From Anaeromyxobacter oryzae (GTDB lineage Bacteria > Myxococcota > Myxococcia > Myxococcales > Anaeromyxobacteraceae), in assembly GCF_023169945.1 (NCBI RefSeq), contig NZ_AP025591.1, positions 2,998,501 through 3,062,500 of the forward strand: a stretch of 64,000 nucleotides of DNA, written 5' to 3'. Position numbers and translations under genes: made by a program. Positions 46,037-55,243 of the stretch are shown piece after piece; position 1 is the first letter of the stretch, and each line of letters opens with the position of its first letter. The notes beneath the pieces are model-generated. The model was given only the letters and a program-made list of their open reading frames with translations. It was not told where the DNA came from and made no database searches.

Positions 46037-47089
46037 GTGCCGCCTCGCCTGCGCTGGATCGCCGCCCTCGCCGTCGCCCTCGCCGCCGCGCCCCCGGTGC
46101 GCGCCGGCGCGCCCGGCGCGGCGCCGGACGAGGCCCCTCCGCCGTCAGAGGCCCGCGGTCCCGAGGTGGTGAGGCTCCGGTTCGGGTGGACGGCGCCAGC
46201 GGAGGCGCAGGTCACCTACCGGCGCACCCGCTCGCGCACCGGCGCGCGGCCGACCGTCTTCGTCGCCCGGTACGCGTCCCGTGTCGAGCGCGAGGCGGAG
46301 GGGCTCTCCGTGCGCACCTCCCGGACGCGCTGGGAGGGCGATCTGCCGTTCCCGCGCGCGGTCGCCGACGCCGCGATCCGCGCCTCGGAGCGGGTGCTCC
46401 AGCGGGTCGGGCTCGACGGTGAGTTCGTCGGCCTCGACGACGTCGAGGCGATGCGCCCGGTCCTCACCCAGCTCCTCGCGGACGCGAAGATCCCGCCGGA
46501 GCAGGGGGAGCGCGCGATCGCCCTCGGGCTCGCCGGCATGCGGGCGGAGTCCGAGGAGCTCTGGAACCTGGCGGTGGGGTTCTGGATCGGGGCCGATCTC
46601 GAGCTCGCGGCGCCGTACGTGATGCAGACGGAGGCGGAGCTGCCGCTCGTGCCGGGCGTGCGCGCCGCGAGCGCGGTCGAGTTCGAGGTCCGCCGCCGCG
46701 TGCCGTGCGCCGCCGCGGAGCGTGAGGCGCGCTGCGTGGAGGTGACGCTCCGGTCCACGCCGGAGCCCGCCGCGTTGGAGCGCGCGCGGGCGGAGATCGC
46801 GGCGCGTCTCGCCCCCGATGCACCCCCGGACGAGCCGCTCGCGGACCTCGCCCTCGAGAGCGAGCTCCTCCTCGTGACCGACCCGGCGACGCTCCTCCCG
46901 AGGCGGCTCGTCTGGACCAAGTCGATCCGCGCCGGCGGCGGCGAGAAGGGCCCTCCGGCGCTCGAGCTCGTCGACCGGAGCGAGTACGACTACCGGTACG
47001 ACGCGCCGAGGCTGCGCTCCGCCCCGCCGCCCCGCCGCCCGAAGCAGCCGGCCGCGCCGGCGCCTTCGCCCGTCAGCGCGGCCCGGTAG
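46037..47089 (+). CDS. Exported hypothetical protein
   Basis: About 350 residues with a clean signal peptide when started at GTG 46037 (RLRWIAALAVALAAAPPVRA). The mature part is beta-rich, with a helical middle (about 100-160) and a Pro/Ala-rich tail. I recognise no family. Two cysteines (PCAAAEREARC) could form a disulfide. A longer start at 45998 is possible but lies upstream of the promoter-like TAGCCT. It is divergent from RNase J and followed by the helicase gene. Confidence 0.68.
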   Translation: MPPRLRWIAALAVALAAAPPVRAGAPGAAPDEAPPPSEARGPEVVRLRFGWTAPAEAQVTYRRTRSRTGARPTVFVARYASRVEREAEGLSVRTSRTRWEGDLPFPRAVADAAIRASERVLQRVGLDGEFVGLDDVEAMRPVLTQLLADAKIPPEQGERAIALGLAGMRAESEELWNLAVGFWIGADLELAAPYVMQTEAELPLVPGVRAASAVEFEVRRRVPCAAAEREARCVEVTLRSTPEPAALERARAEIAARLAPDAPPDEPLADLALESELLLVTDPATLLPRRLVWTKSIRAGGGEKGPPALELVDRSEYDYRYDAPRLRSAPPPRRPKQPAAPAPSPVSAAR

Positions 47090-47124
47090 CGACGGCGGGG
47101 GGAGCACCCCGGCCCCGATTCGAC

Positions 47125-47130
47125 TATCTT
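47125..47130 (+). promoter_or_regulatory. -10-like TATCTT before the helicase gene
   Basis: The hexamer ends 10 nt before the ATG at 47141; no ribosome site is visible. Confidence 0.4.
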
Positions 47131-47140
47131 CCCGGGCCCG

Positions 47141-49534
47141 ATGTCCGAGGACCTGCTCCAGGACCTGAACGACGCCCAGCGCGAGGCCGTCCTCCACGGC
47201 GACGGGCCGCTCCTCGTCCTCGCCGGCGCCGGCTCCGGCAAGACCCGCGTCATCGTCCACCGGATCGCCCGGCTGGTGCGCGACGAGGGCGTGATCCCCT
47301 GGCAGATCCTCGCGGTCACCTTCACCAACAAGGCCGCGGGCGAGATGCGGGAGCGCCTCGAGGCGCTGCTCGGGCTCGCCGCCCAGGAGCTCTGGGTCCA
47401 GACGTTCCATGCCTTCGGCGCCCGCTTCCTCCGGCGCGAGGCCGCGCGCGCGGGGCTGCCGCCGTCGTTCGCGATCTACGACACCGACGACCAGGTGCGG
47501 CTGGTGAAGCGGCTCTTCGCGGAGATGGGGGTCGAGGACGGCTCGCCGCTCACTGCGCGCGAGGCGCTCTCCCGCATCGACCGCTGGAAGAACGCGGCGC
47601 TCCGGCCGGCGGAGGTCGAGGTCTCTTCGTACGACGTCGAGGGGCAGCTCGCCCGTCAGCTCTACGAGCGGTACCAGGCGGCCCTGCTCCGCGCCGGCGC
47701 GGCGGACTTCGGCGACCTCATCGTCATGCCGACGCGCCTCCTCGAGGAGGACGCGGCGCTGCGGGCCCGCTGGGCGGGGCGCTTCCGGCACGTCCTCGTG
47801 GACGAGTTCCAGGACACGAACCCCGCCCAGTACCGGCTCATGAAGGCGCTCGCCGGGGCGCGCCGGAACGTCTGCGTGGTCGGCGACGACGACCAGGCGA
47901 TCTACCGCTGGCGCGGCGCGGACGTGTCGAACATCCTCGGCTTCGACCAGGACTTCCCCGGCACGCGCGTCGTGAAGCTCGAGCAGAACTACCGCTCGAC
48001 GCGGACGATCCTCGACGCGGCGCACGCCGTCATCTCCCGCGCGAAGCGGCGGCGGGAGAAGCGGCTGTGGACCGATCGCGACGCGGGCGCCGCCCTCGCG
48101 CTCCTCGTCGGCGAGGACGAGCACGCCGAGGCCGAGCGGATCGCCCGCGGCGTCGCCGCCGAGCGCGGGCGGGGCACGCCCGGGGACGAGATCGCCGTCC
48201 TCTACCGGACGAACGCCCAGTCCCGGCCCCTCGAGGCGGCGCTCCGCGCGGCGCGGATCCCGTACGTCATCGTCCGCGGGACGAGCTTCTACGAGCGGGC
48301 CGAGGTGAAGGACGCGGCCGCCTACCTCCGCCTCGCGCTCAACCCCGCGAGCGACATCGACCTCGAGCGGGTGGTGAACCGCCCGGCGCGGAAGATCGGC
48401 GAGAAGACCGTCGAGCGGCTCCGCGCGCACGCGACGGCGAAGGGGATCCCGCTCTACGAGGCGATCGCCGATCGCGATGCCGTCGCCGAGCTCAAGCCCG
48501 CCGCGCGCGCCGCGCTCGGCGAGTTCCACGACATCGTGGCCTCGCTCCACGCCGACGTGCCCGCCCTCGACGCGGGCATCGCGGTGCAGGAGGCGCTGAA
48601 GCGGTCGGGCCTGCTCGCCCGCCTCGAGGAGGACCACTCCGACGAGGCGGTGGAGCGCGCCGAGAACCTCGCCGAGCTCGTCGCCGCCGCCCGCGAGTTC
48701 GACGAGGCGCTCCTCGGCGAGGCGCCCCCGACGGATCCCGACGACGTCCGGCCGCCGCCGCTCGCGCGCTTCCTCGAGCAGATCGCGCTGCTCGGCGAGG
48801 CGGACGCCGAGACGCCCGAGGGGCGCGTCGCGCTCATGACCCTCCATGCGGCGAAGGGGCTCGAGTTCGAGGCGGTCTTCCTCGCGGGCCTCGAGGACGG
48901 GACGCTCCCGTACGAGCGGCCCTGGTCGGACCAGACGCCGGTCGAGCGCGACGAGGCCTTGGACGAGGAGCGGCGCCTCTGCTACGTCGGGATGACCCGC
49001 GCGAAGGCGCGCCTCACGCTCTCGCTCGCGCGGCGGCGGATGGGGTACGGCGAGGGCGGGCCGTCGTACCGGCAGATGGAGCCGTCGCGCTTCCTCCGCG
49101 ATCTCCCCCCCGAGCTCTTCGGCGAGGCGGTCGCGCGCGAGGTGCGGGCCCGCGAGGCGCGCGCCGCGGCGCCGCCGCTGGCGCGGCCGCCGGTGGTCCG
49201 CCGCCACCCCGGCGCGCTCGAGGGCGAGCCGCACATCGAGCTCGACGGGGACGACGGCATCGGGCCGGCGCGCCCCTCGACTCCGGGCCCGCGCGGCGGG
49301 CCCTCCGCCCGGGGCGAGCGGATCTCCGGCGAGCCGACCGTCGAGTACGACCTCGACCAGCGCCCGTCCCGCGGCGGCGCGCCGTTCCAGCGGGGCGCCC
49401 GCGTCCGGCACGCCTCGCTCGGGGAAGGGATCGTCCTCTCCTGCGAGGGCGCCGGCATGGAGGCGAAGGCCACGGTGCGCTTCGACTCCGGCGACCGGCG
49501 GGTCGTCTGCCGCTTCCTCGTCGCGGACGAGTAG
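47141..49534 (+). CDS. UvrD/PcrA-type ATP-dependent DNA helicase
   Basis: This superfamily 1A 3'-5' helicase of 797 residues has the Q motif (LNDAQREAVLHGDGPLLVLA), Walker A AGAGSGKTRVI, VTFTNKAAGEMRERL, the DEFQDTN Walker B, GDDDQAIYRWRGA, LEQNYRS, and motif V/VI LMTLHAAKGLEFEAVF with VGMTRAKARLTLS. The C-terminus has a PcrA-type Tudor-like end (RVRHASLGEGIVLS). It acts in repair and removal of stalled RNA polymerase. It is followed 18 bp later by the pabBC gene. Confidence 0.93.
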   Translation: MSEDLLQDLNDAQREAVLHGDGPLLVLAGAGSGKTRVIVHRIARLVRDEGVIPWQILAVTFTNKAAGEMRERLEALLGLAAQELWVQTFHAFGARFLRREAARAGLPPSFAIYDTDDQVRLVKRLFAEMGVEDGSPLTAREALSRIDRWKNAALRPAEVEVSSYDVEGQLARQLYERYQAALLRAGAADFGDLIVMPTRLLEEDAALRARWAGRFRHVLVDEFQDTNPAQYRLMKALAGARRNVCVVGDDDQAIYRWRGADVSNILGFDQDFPGTRVVKLEQNYRSTRTILDAAHAVISRAKRRREKRLWTDRDAGAALALLVGEDEHAEAERIARGVAAERGRGTPGDEIAVLYRTNAQSRPLEAALRAARIPYVIVRGTSFYERAEVKDAAAYLRLALNPASDIDLERVVNRPARKIGEKTVERLRAHATAKGIPLYEAIADRDAVAELKPAARAALGEFHDIVASLHADVPALDAGIAVQEALKRSGLLARLEEDHSDEAVERAENLAELVAAAREFDEALLGEAPPTDPDDVRPPPLARFLEQIALLGEADAETPEGRVALMTLHAAKGLEFEAVFLAGLEDGTLPYERPWSDQTPVERDEALDEERRLCYVGMTRAKARLTLSLARRRMGYGEGGPSYRQMEPSRFLRDLPPELFGEAVAREVRAREARAAAPPLARPPVVRRHPGALEGEPHIELDGDDGIGPARPSTPGPRGGPSARGERISGEPTVEYDLDQRPSRGGAPFQRGARVRHASLGEGIVLSCEGAGMEAKATVRFDSGDRRVVCRFLVADE

Positions 49535-49552
49535 CGGCGGAGGAGCGTGTTC

Positions 49553-51283
49553 GTGGAGCCGGGCTCGGCGGTCCTCGATCTCGACGGGTTCCTCCCGCCG
49601 CTCGCGTTCGGTCGCCCGCGGGATGTCGTCGTGGCCTCGACGCTCGAGGAGGTGCGACCCGCCCTCCGCGCCGTGGAGCGCGCGGCCGCGGCCGGGGCCC
49701 ACGCCGTCGGCTTCTTGGCCTACGAGGCCGCGCCGGCGCTGGACCGGGCGCTCGTGACGCGTCCGCCCGGGCCGGGGCCGCTCGTCTGGTTCGGCCTGCA
49801 CGACGCGCCGGCCCCGCGCCCCGAGCCGCGTGCTCCGGCCCGGCTCGGTCCGCTGGTCCCCGACGTCGAGGAGCGGGATCACGCCGGCGCGGTGGCGCGG
49901 CTGCGGGAGGCGATCGCGGCGGGCGAGGCGTACCAGGTGAACCACACCTTCAGGCTCGCGGGGCCCTTCGAGGGCGATCCGCTCGCGCTCTACGCGCGGC
50001 TCCGGGCAGCGCAGGGCGGCGGCCTCGGGGCGTGCCTCGCCCTCGGCGACGACCGCGCGATCGTGTCGGCCTCCCCCGAGCTGTTCTTCGCGGTCGCCGG
50101 CCGGCGGATCATCGCGCGACCGATGAAGGGGACGGCGCGGCGCGGCCGCTCCCCGGCCGAGGACGAGGCCCGCGCCGCCGCGCTCGCCGCGTCCGAGAAG
50201 GACCGCGCCGAGAACGTGATGATCGCGGACCTGCTCCGGAACGATCTCGGACGCGTCGCGACCATCGGGTCGGTCCGGGTGACCGCGCTCTGCGACGTCG
50301 AGCGGCTGCGGACCGTCTTCCAGCTCACCTCCACCGTCGAGGCCCGGCTGCGGCCGTCGGCCGGGCTCGCGGACGTGCTCGCGGCCGCGTTCCCGTGCGG
50401 CTCGGTCACGGGGGCGCCGAAGGCGAGCGCGATGCGGCTCATCGCCCGGGAGGAGGCGTCGCCGCGCGGCGCGTACTGCGGCGCCATCGGCGTTGTGCTG
50501 CCGGGCGGAGACGCGGTGTTCAACGTCGGGATCCGCACGGTCGAGCTGGATCTCTCCCGCGGGCGCGCCGTGGCGGGCGTGGGCGGCGGGATCACCTGGG
50601 CGTCGTCCGCCGCGGCGGAGTGGGACGAGGCTCTCGCGAAGGGCGCGTTCCTCGCCGACCCCGGACCACCGTACGAGCTCGTCGAGACCCTGCGCCTGGA
50701 GCGCGGGGCGTATCCGCTCCTCGACCGCCACCTCGCCCGCATCTCCGCGTCGGCGCGGCACCTTGGCTTCGTGCACGACGACGCCCGGCTCGCGGAGGCC
50801 CTCCGCGCCGAGGCCGCGCGGGGCGGCGACGGGCGGGTGCGGCTCCGGCTCGCCCCGGAGGGCGCGGTCGCGGTCGAGCGCGGCCCGCTCCCGGCGGTGG
50901 CGGCGGAGCCCGTGCCGGTGGCGCTCGCGGCAGCGCCCGTCCCGCGCGACGCGCCGCTGCTGTTCCACAAGACCACCGAGCGCTCCCTCTACGACGGCGC
51001 GCGCCGCGCCCGGCCCGGCGTGTTCGACGTCCTCCTCTGGAACGAGGACGGCGACGTCACGGAGTTCACCATCGGGAACGTGGTGTGCGAGCTCGGCGGA
51101 GAGCGGGTCACTCCGCCGGTGGCGGCGGGGCTCCTCCCGGGCGTCTACCGCGCCCACCTCCTCGCGCGGGGCGAGGTCCGGGAGCGGCCCATCGCGATGG
51201 CGGAGGCGCTCGCGGCGTCGCGGGTCTGGCTCGTGAACGCCGTCCGGGGGTGGGTCCCGGTGCGGCTCGTCGGCAGCCGGTGA
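49553..51283 (+). CDS. Fused aminodeoxychorismate synthase (PabB) and lyase (PabC)
   Basis: A 576-residue fusion for 4-aminobenzoate, a folate precursor. Residues about 1-375 are a PabB chorismate domain (AYQVNHTFRL, ASPELFF, RPMKGTARRG with the ADC-synthase Lys, DLLRNDLGRV, FPCGSVTGAPK). Residues about 380-576 are a class IV PLP lyase (PabC) with the PLP Lys in LLFHKTTERSLYDG. GTG 49553 is preferred over 49547 because GGAGGAG at 49539-49545 then sits at proper spacing. The glutaminase PabA is not in the window. Confidence 0.9.
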   Translation: MEPGSAVLDLDGFLPPLAFGRPRDVVVASTLEEVRPALRAVERAAAAGAHAVGFLAYEAAPALDRALVTRPPGPGPLVWFGLHDAPAPRPEPRAPARLGPLVPDVEERDHAGAVARLREAIAAGEAYQVNHTFRLAGPFEGDPLALYARLRAAQGGGLGACLALGDDRAIVSASPELFFAVAGRRIIARPMKGTARRGRSPAEDEARAAALAASEKDRAENVMIADLLRNDLGRVATIGSVRVTALCDVERLRTVFQLTSTVEARLRPSAGLADVLAAAFPCGSVTGAPKASAMRLIAREEASPRGAYCGAIGVVLPGGDAVFNVGIRTVELDLSRGRAVAGVGGGITWASSAAAEWDEALAKGAFLADPGPPYELVETLRLERGAYPLLDRHLARISASARHLGFVHDDARLAEALRAEAARGGDGRVRLRLAPEGAVAVERGPLPAVAAEPVPVALAAAPVPRDAPLLFHKTTERSLYDGARRARPGVFDVLLWNEDGDVTEFTIGNVVCELGGERVTPPVAAGLLPGVYRAHLLARGEVRERPIAMAEALAASRVWLVNAVRGWVPVRLVGSR

Positions 51284-51344
51284 GCCTGGCTCCGCACCCG
51301 GAGGGCGGGGCGGCGGGCGCTGCCCCGCCCGGTCGGTGCTCGGC

Positions 51345-51374
51345 CCGTACGAACCGGTACACTCCACCGTACGG
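51345..51374. promoter_or_regulatory. Possible enhancer dyad upstream of the sigma-54 promoter
   Basis: CCGTACG (51345-51351) and CGTACGG (51368-51374) form an inverted repeat around a GGTAC-containing spacer. It lies 53-82 bp upstream of the -24 element, a usual location for NtrC-family activator binding. Confidence 0.45.
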
Positions 51375-51426
51375 GGAGGGACGCGACCGCCGCGACCGGC
51401 GCCGGATTCCGCAGGAATTTCGGCCC

Positions 51427-51440
51427 GGCACGCCGGTTGC
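51427..51440 (+). promoter_or_regulatory. Sigma-54 promoter (-24/-12)
   Basis: GGCAC-N5-TTGCT with GG at 51427-51428 and GC at 51439-51440, exactly the 10-bp inner spacing of sigma-54 promoters. The start would be near 51452, 34 nt before the ATG at 51486. An NtrC-type activator is encoded at the end of the same unit. Confidence 0.75.
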
Positions 51441-51485
51441 TCTTCGGGCGGTCGCTGCGCACGGAGCGCACGACCGGAGGAAGCC

Positions 51486-51956
51486 ATGAAGAGGATCCTG
51501 ACCCTCGCCGCAGCCGCCCTCGCCCTCGTCCTGGCGCGGCCGGCGCTCGCCGACGACGCCGACGCCGCGAAGGACGCGGACGCCACCCGGGCCGCCGACG
51601 ACGCCCTCGCCGACAAGGCCGACGTCCCCGCCAAGCCGCCCACGCTGCCGACGACCGCGTCCGACCGCGCGAGCTACGTCCACGACAACATCGCGTTCGG
51701 GAAGAAGGGCGCCGCCGAGCGCGCCACGCACGGTCAGGCCGACAAGCAGGGGCGCGCCGACACCGACGACGCGCACGCGGACGCGGCGAACCGCGCCGCC
51801 CACGGCGCCGCCGCGAGCGCCGCGGCCTCGGCGAACGGCGACAGCCACGCCGCCGCCGGCCACGCCCGCGCGAACTCCGCGCGCGACACGCACAGCCAGC
51901 CGGCGGGCACGCCGCCGGTCACCATGCCGGTGCCCGCGACGGTCCACGGACGGTAG
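51486..51956 (+). CDS. Exported low-complexity Ala/Asp/His-rich protein
   Basis: The 156-residue protein has a signal peptide (ALVLARPALA) and a mature part almost wholly of Ala, Asp, Lys and His with no hydrophobic core, so it is probably disordered. Repeated motifs such as ADKAD, DAHADAANRAAHG and HAAAGHA could bind metal or wrap a partner (inference). It is first in the sigma-54-driven unit. The ATG has a strong GGAGGAA upstream. The function is unknown. Confidence 0.7.
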   Translation: MKRILTLAAAALALVLARPALADDADAAKDADATRAADDALADKADVPAKPPTLPTTASDRASYVHDNIAFGKKGAAERATHGQADKQGRADTDDAHADAANRAAHGAAASAAASANGDSHAAAGHARANSARDTHSQPAGTPPVTMPVPATVHGR

Positions 51957-51966
51957 CCGCCGCCCC

Positions 51967-52575
51967 ATGCTCCATGCCGCCGTAGCCCTCCTCGGGCTCG
52001 CGATCACGGCGACCGCGCCCCGCGCCGACGAGCACCTGCTCGCCGGCGCGCGGCTGTTCCGCGAGGAGAAGTTCGCCGAAGCGCTCGTCGAGTTCCGGGT
52101 CGCCGAGCGCCTCGGCGCGCCGGGCGCCGCGGGCTACGCCGCCGCGACGCTCGTGAAGCTCGACCGCCCGGAGCAGGCGCTCGAGGCGTTCGAGGGGCCG
52201 GGCGCGCCGTCCTCCGGGCGCGCCCCGCTCCTCGACTACTTCCACGCGCTCGCGTGCTACGACGCCCGGCTCTACCTCCGCGCCGACCGGCTCCTCGCCG
52301 GCGTCGGCGCGCGCTCCGGGCCGCGCATCGCCGAGCAGGCGGCGCGGGTCCGGGAGGACATCGCCGCCGCGCTCGCGCGCGAGCCGGCGCGGGAATCGGT
52401 GGACTGGTACCTCGCGCGGTGCGACGCGCTCGCCCGCGACACGCGCCCGGTGCTCGCCCGCGCCTACTGCGAGGAGGCGCTCGCGCTCGCGGGGCGAAGG
52501 GCGGATCGGCACGGCGCCGCCGTGGCGCGGGAGCAGCTCGCGAAGCTCGGGCCGGTGGCGCAGGGGGAGCGCTGA
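51967..52575 (+). CDS. Exported TPR-like helical protein
   Basis: The 202-residue protein has a short signal-like start and then helical pairs with TPR character (LLAGARLFREEKFAEALVEFRVAERLGAPGAAGYAAA, then RPEQALEAFEG). I cannot name a family. Its TGA overlaps the next ATG (TGATG). It probably works with the downstream TPR/beta-barrel protein. Confidence 0.7.
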   Translation: MLHAAVALLGLAITATAPRADEHLLAGARLFREEKFAEALVEFRVAERLGAPGAAGYAAATLVKLDRPEQALEAFEGPGAPSSGRAPLLDYFHALACYDARLYLRADRLLAGVGARSGPRIAEQAARVREDIAAALAREPARESVDWYLARCDALARDTRPVLARAYCEEALALAGRRADRHGAAVAREQLAKLGPVAQGER

Positions 52576-53993
52576 TGCTCGCCCCGGCGATCGCCGCGCT
52601 CCTCGTCGCCGCCGGGCCGGATCCGTGCGCGCCGGTCGCGCCCGCCGCCGCGCCGGACCCGGCCGCGGCGGCCGAGTACCGGGCCGTCGGCGAGTCGGAG
52701 CGACGCGCCGGCAACCGGGACACCGCCGCCGCCGCGCTCCGGACCGCCCTCGGCCTCGAGCCCGGCGACGCCGGGACGCGCGGCGCGCTCGAGTCGCTCT
52801 GCCGCGAGGCGAGGGCGACGAGCGCCTTCGACCGCGGGGTCGGCCTGATGGATGCCGGCGACCGGCGCGGCGCGGTCGCCGCCTTCGAGGAGGCGCGTTC
52901 GGGCGGACCGGACGGCTCCGCCGCGCTCCTCGAGGGCATCTGCCTCTACGAGCTGGGCGAGGACGCGCGCGCGACGCCGCTCCTCGACGAGGCGGAGCAG
53001 GACCCGGACCACGCCGACGCCGCCCGCTTCTTCCGCGGTCTCGTCGCGATGCGCGCTGGCCGCTCCGAGGAGGCCGCGCGGCTCCTGGAGGCCTCGGCGG
53101 TGGACCGTCACCTCGCGCCGCTCGCGCTCGGGCTCGCGCGGCTCGCGAGGCGCGACGGCCGCCTCGTCCTCTCGTTCCTCGCGGAGTCCGGCTGGGACTC
53201 GAACGTCGACCTCACCCCGGACGGCGCGCCCGGCGCGACCCGCGCCGGCGACGGCTCCGCGGGGCTCACCGCGCTCGGCCGCTTCGCGCCGATGGGGGAC
53301 ACGGGGCCCTTCGTCCAGGCGACCGCGCACGTCCGCGATCAGCTCCACTACGACGCGTTCGACATCGCCGGCCTCGGCGCGGCCGCCGGGGTCCAGGCGG
53401 GCCGCGGCCGCCAGTTCCTCCTCGCCGAGTACGCGTACGAGTACCGGGACCTCGGCGGGGCGCCGTACCTCTCCGCGAACGCGTTCCTCGGCGAGGGGCG
53501 GCTCGCGCTCGGCGCCCGCGCGAGCGCAGGGCTCGGGTGGCTCGCGCGCCTCGAGTCGTTCCGGACCGTCACCGACGCGCCGTATTCGGGCCTCCGCCAG
53601 CTCGGCGAGGCGGACGTGACCTTCGAGACCGGCCCGCGCTCGACGCTCGCGCTCGCCTGGCGGCTCGGCCTCGACGGCGTGCGCGATCCCGCGCTCTCCT
53701 GGTGGGAGACCGGGCCACGCGCAGCGTTCCGCGTCGCCGCCGGCCGGAACGTGCGGCTCGGGCTCGACGTCGCCCTCTCGCTCCGCACCTACCGGGTGGC
53801 GGATCCCGCCCTCGGGGTCACGCGCGCCGATCAGCTCGTCGACGCGGTCGGGCTCCTCGAGTGGGACCTCGCCGATCGCTGGACGCTCCGCGTCTCCGCG
53901 AGCGCCCGGAAGGCGTTCTCGAACGTGCCGGACTTCGCGTACACGAAGGTCGCGCCGATGCTCGGCCTCGCCTACACCGTCGGGCTCCTCTGA
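52575..53993 (+). CDS. TPR plus outer-membrane beta-barrel protein
   Basis: The 472-residue protein has a signal peptide, about 150 residues of TPR-like repeats, then a domain of alternating aromatic/polar strands ending in the hydrophobic C-terminus typical of barrels (APMLGLAYTVGLL). FLAESGWDSNVDL at the junction resembles the WDSN motif of Slam-like and other TPR-barrel outer-membrane proteins. Such proteins move or display surface polymers or lipoproteins. It overlaps its neighbours on both sides by 1 nt, so expression is coupled. Confidence 0.75.
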   Translation: MLAPAIAALLVAAGPDPCAPVAPAAAPDPAAAAEYRAVGESERRAGNRDTAAAALRTALGLEPGDAGTRGALESLCREARATSAFDRGVGLMDAGDRRGAVAAFEEARSGGPDGSAALLEGICLYELGEDARATPLLDEAEQDPDHADAARFFRGLVAMRAGRSEEAARLLEASAVDRHLAPLALGLARLARRDGRLVLSFLAESGWDSNVDLTPDGAPGATRAGDGSAGLTALGRFAPMGDTGPFVQATAHVRDQLHYDAFDIAGLGAAAGVQAGRGRQFLLAEYAYEYRDLGGAPYLSANAFLGEGRLALGARASAGLGWLARLESFRTVTDAPYSGLRQLGEADVTFETGPRSTLALAWRLGLDGVRDPALSWWETGPRAAFRVAAGRNVRLGLDVALSLRTYRVADPALGVTRADQLVDAVGLLEWDLADRWTLRVSASARKAFSNVPDFAYTKVAPMLGLAYTVGLL

Positions 53994-55234
53994 TGTCCCG
54001 CGCCCTCGCCCCCATCGCGGCCGCGCTCCTCGGGCTCGCCGGCTCCCTCGCGGCGACGTTCGCGCTCCACCACGCGGCGGGCGCCGCCCTCGACCGCGTG
54101 CTCGAGGAGCGCCTCCGCGGCGCCGGCGAGACCGCCGCGCGCCTGATCGGCGACCGCGACCCGAGCGCCGCCGAGCTCCACGCGATCATGGACGCGAACC
54201 GGCTCGACGGCGCCTACGTGCTCTCCCCCGCGCTCGTGGTCCTCGCCGACGCGACCGGGCCGGCGGGCGAGACCGCCGACCTCCTCCGGGTGGACGCCTC
54301 CCGCGTCGAGGCGGCGCTCGGGGGCGAGGGGACGGTGGCGCGCGGCTACGCGGTGGGCGCGCTCGAGGTCGAGACCGCCTACTTCCCGGTCCGCGGTCCG
54401 GACGGGCGCCCCCGGGCGGTGCTCGCGCTCGAGGTCGGCGAGGCGTTCTCGGCGGCCCGGGCCCGGCTCCAGCGCGCGCTCCTCCTCGGCGTGGGCCTCT
54501 CGGCGCTCGGCGCGCTCGCCCTCGCGGTGGCCGCGGCGCGGTGGAGCCGCTCCGAGCGGCAGCGGCGCGACGCGGCGGCGCGCGCGGCGCGGGGCGACGC
54601 GCTCGCGCGGATGGCCGCCGCGGTGGCCCACGAGATCCGGAATCCTCTGGGCATCATCCGCGCCGCGGTCGAGCTCGTGCGCGAGCGCGCCAGCGCGGCG
54701 CTCGGCGCGCGGGATCGCGAGGGGCTCGACGACGTGCTCGGCGAGGTCGAGCGGCTCCGGCGCCTCACGCAGGACTTCCTCGAGCTGTCCGCCGAGCCGG
54801 CGCTCCGGCCCGAGCCGGTGGATCTCGCGGAGCTCGCGGGGGAGGCGGCCCGGGGCAGCGCCGCGCTGCACCCGGGCCTCTCCGTGACCGTCGCCGTCGG
54901 CGCGCTGCCGCCGGTGAGGGCGGACCCGGCCCGTCTCCGGCAGGTGCTCGCGAACCTGCTCGCGAACGCCGCCCAGGCCGGGGCGCGCTCTGTCGAGCTC
55001 CGGGGCGAGCTGGCGGGCGGCGAGGTGCGGCTCGCAATCCAGGACGACGGGCCGGGGATCGACCCGGGCGTACGCGACCGGCTCTTCGAGGCGTTCGCCA
55101 GCGCGCGCGAGGGCGGCACCGGGCTCGGGCTCGCGGTGTCGCGCCGGCTCGTCGAACGGCACGGGGGGTCGCTCGCGCTCGCCGCCGGCGGGCCCGGCAC
55201 CACCTTCGAGCTCCGGCTGCCGCGCGCGGCGTAG
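53993..55234 (+). CDS. Membrane sensor histidine kinase (NtrB-like)
   Basis: The 413-residue kinase has two membrane helices (about 7-27 and 160-185) flanking a periplasmic sensor of about 130 residues. The HisKA domain has the phospho-His in AVAHEIRNPLGIIR, and the ATPase shows NLLANAAQAG, DDGPGIDP and EGGTGLGLAVSRR. The periplasmic loop is well placed to sense the state of the proteins encoded upstream (inference). It overlaps the barrel gene by 1 nt and precedes its regulator by 9 bp. Confidence 0.93.
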   Translation: MSRALAPIAAALLGLAGSLAATFALHHAAGAALDRVLEERLRGAGETAARLIGDRDPSAAELHAIMDANRLDGAYVLSPALVVLADATGPAGETADLLRVDASRVEAALGGEGTVARGYAVGALEVETAYFPVRGPDGRPRAVLALEVGEAFSAARARLQRALLLGVGLSALGALALAVAAARWSRSERQRRDAAARAARGDALARMAAAVAHEIRNPLGIIRAAVELVRERASAALGARDREGLDDVLGEVERLRRLTQDFLELSAEPALRPEPVDLAELAGEAARGSAALHPGLSVTVAVGALPPVRADPARLRQVLANLLANAAQAGARSVELRGELAGGEVRLAIQDDGPGIDPGVRDRLFEAFASAREGGTGLGLAVSRRLVERHGGSLALAAGGPGTTFELRLPRAA

Positions 55235-55243
55235 GAGGACGTC

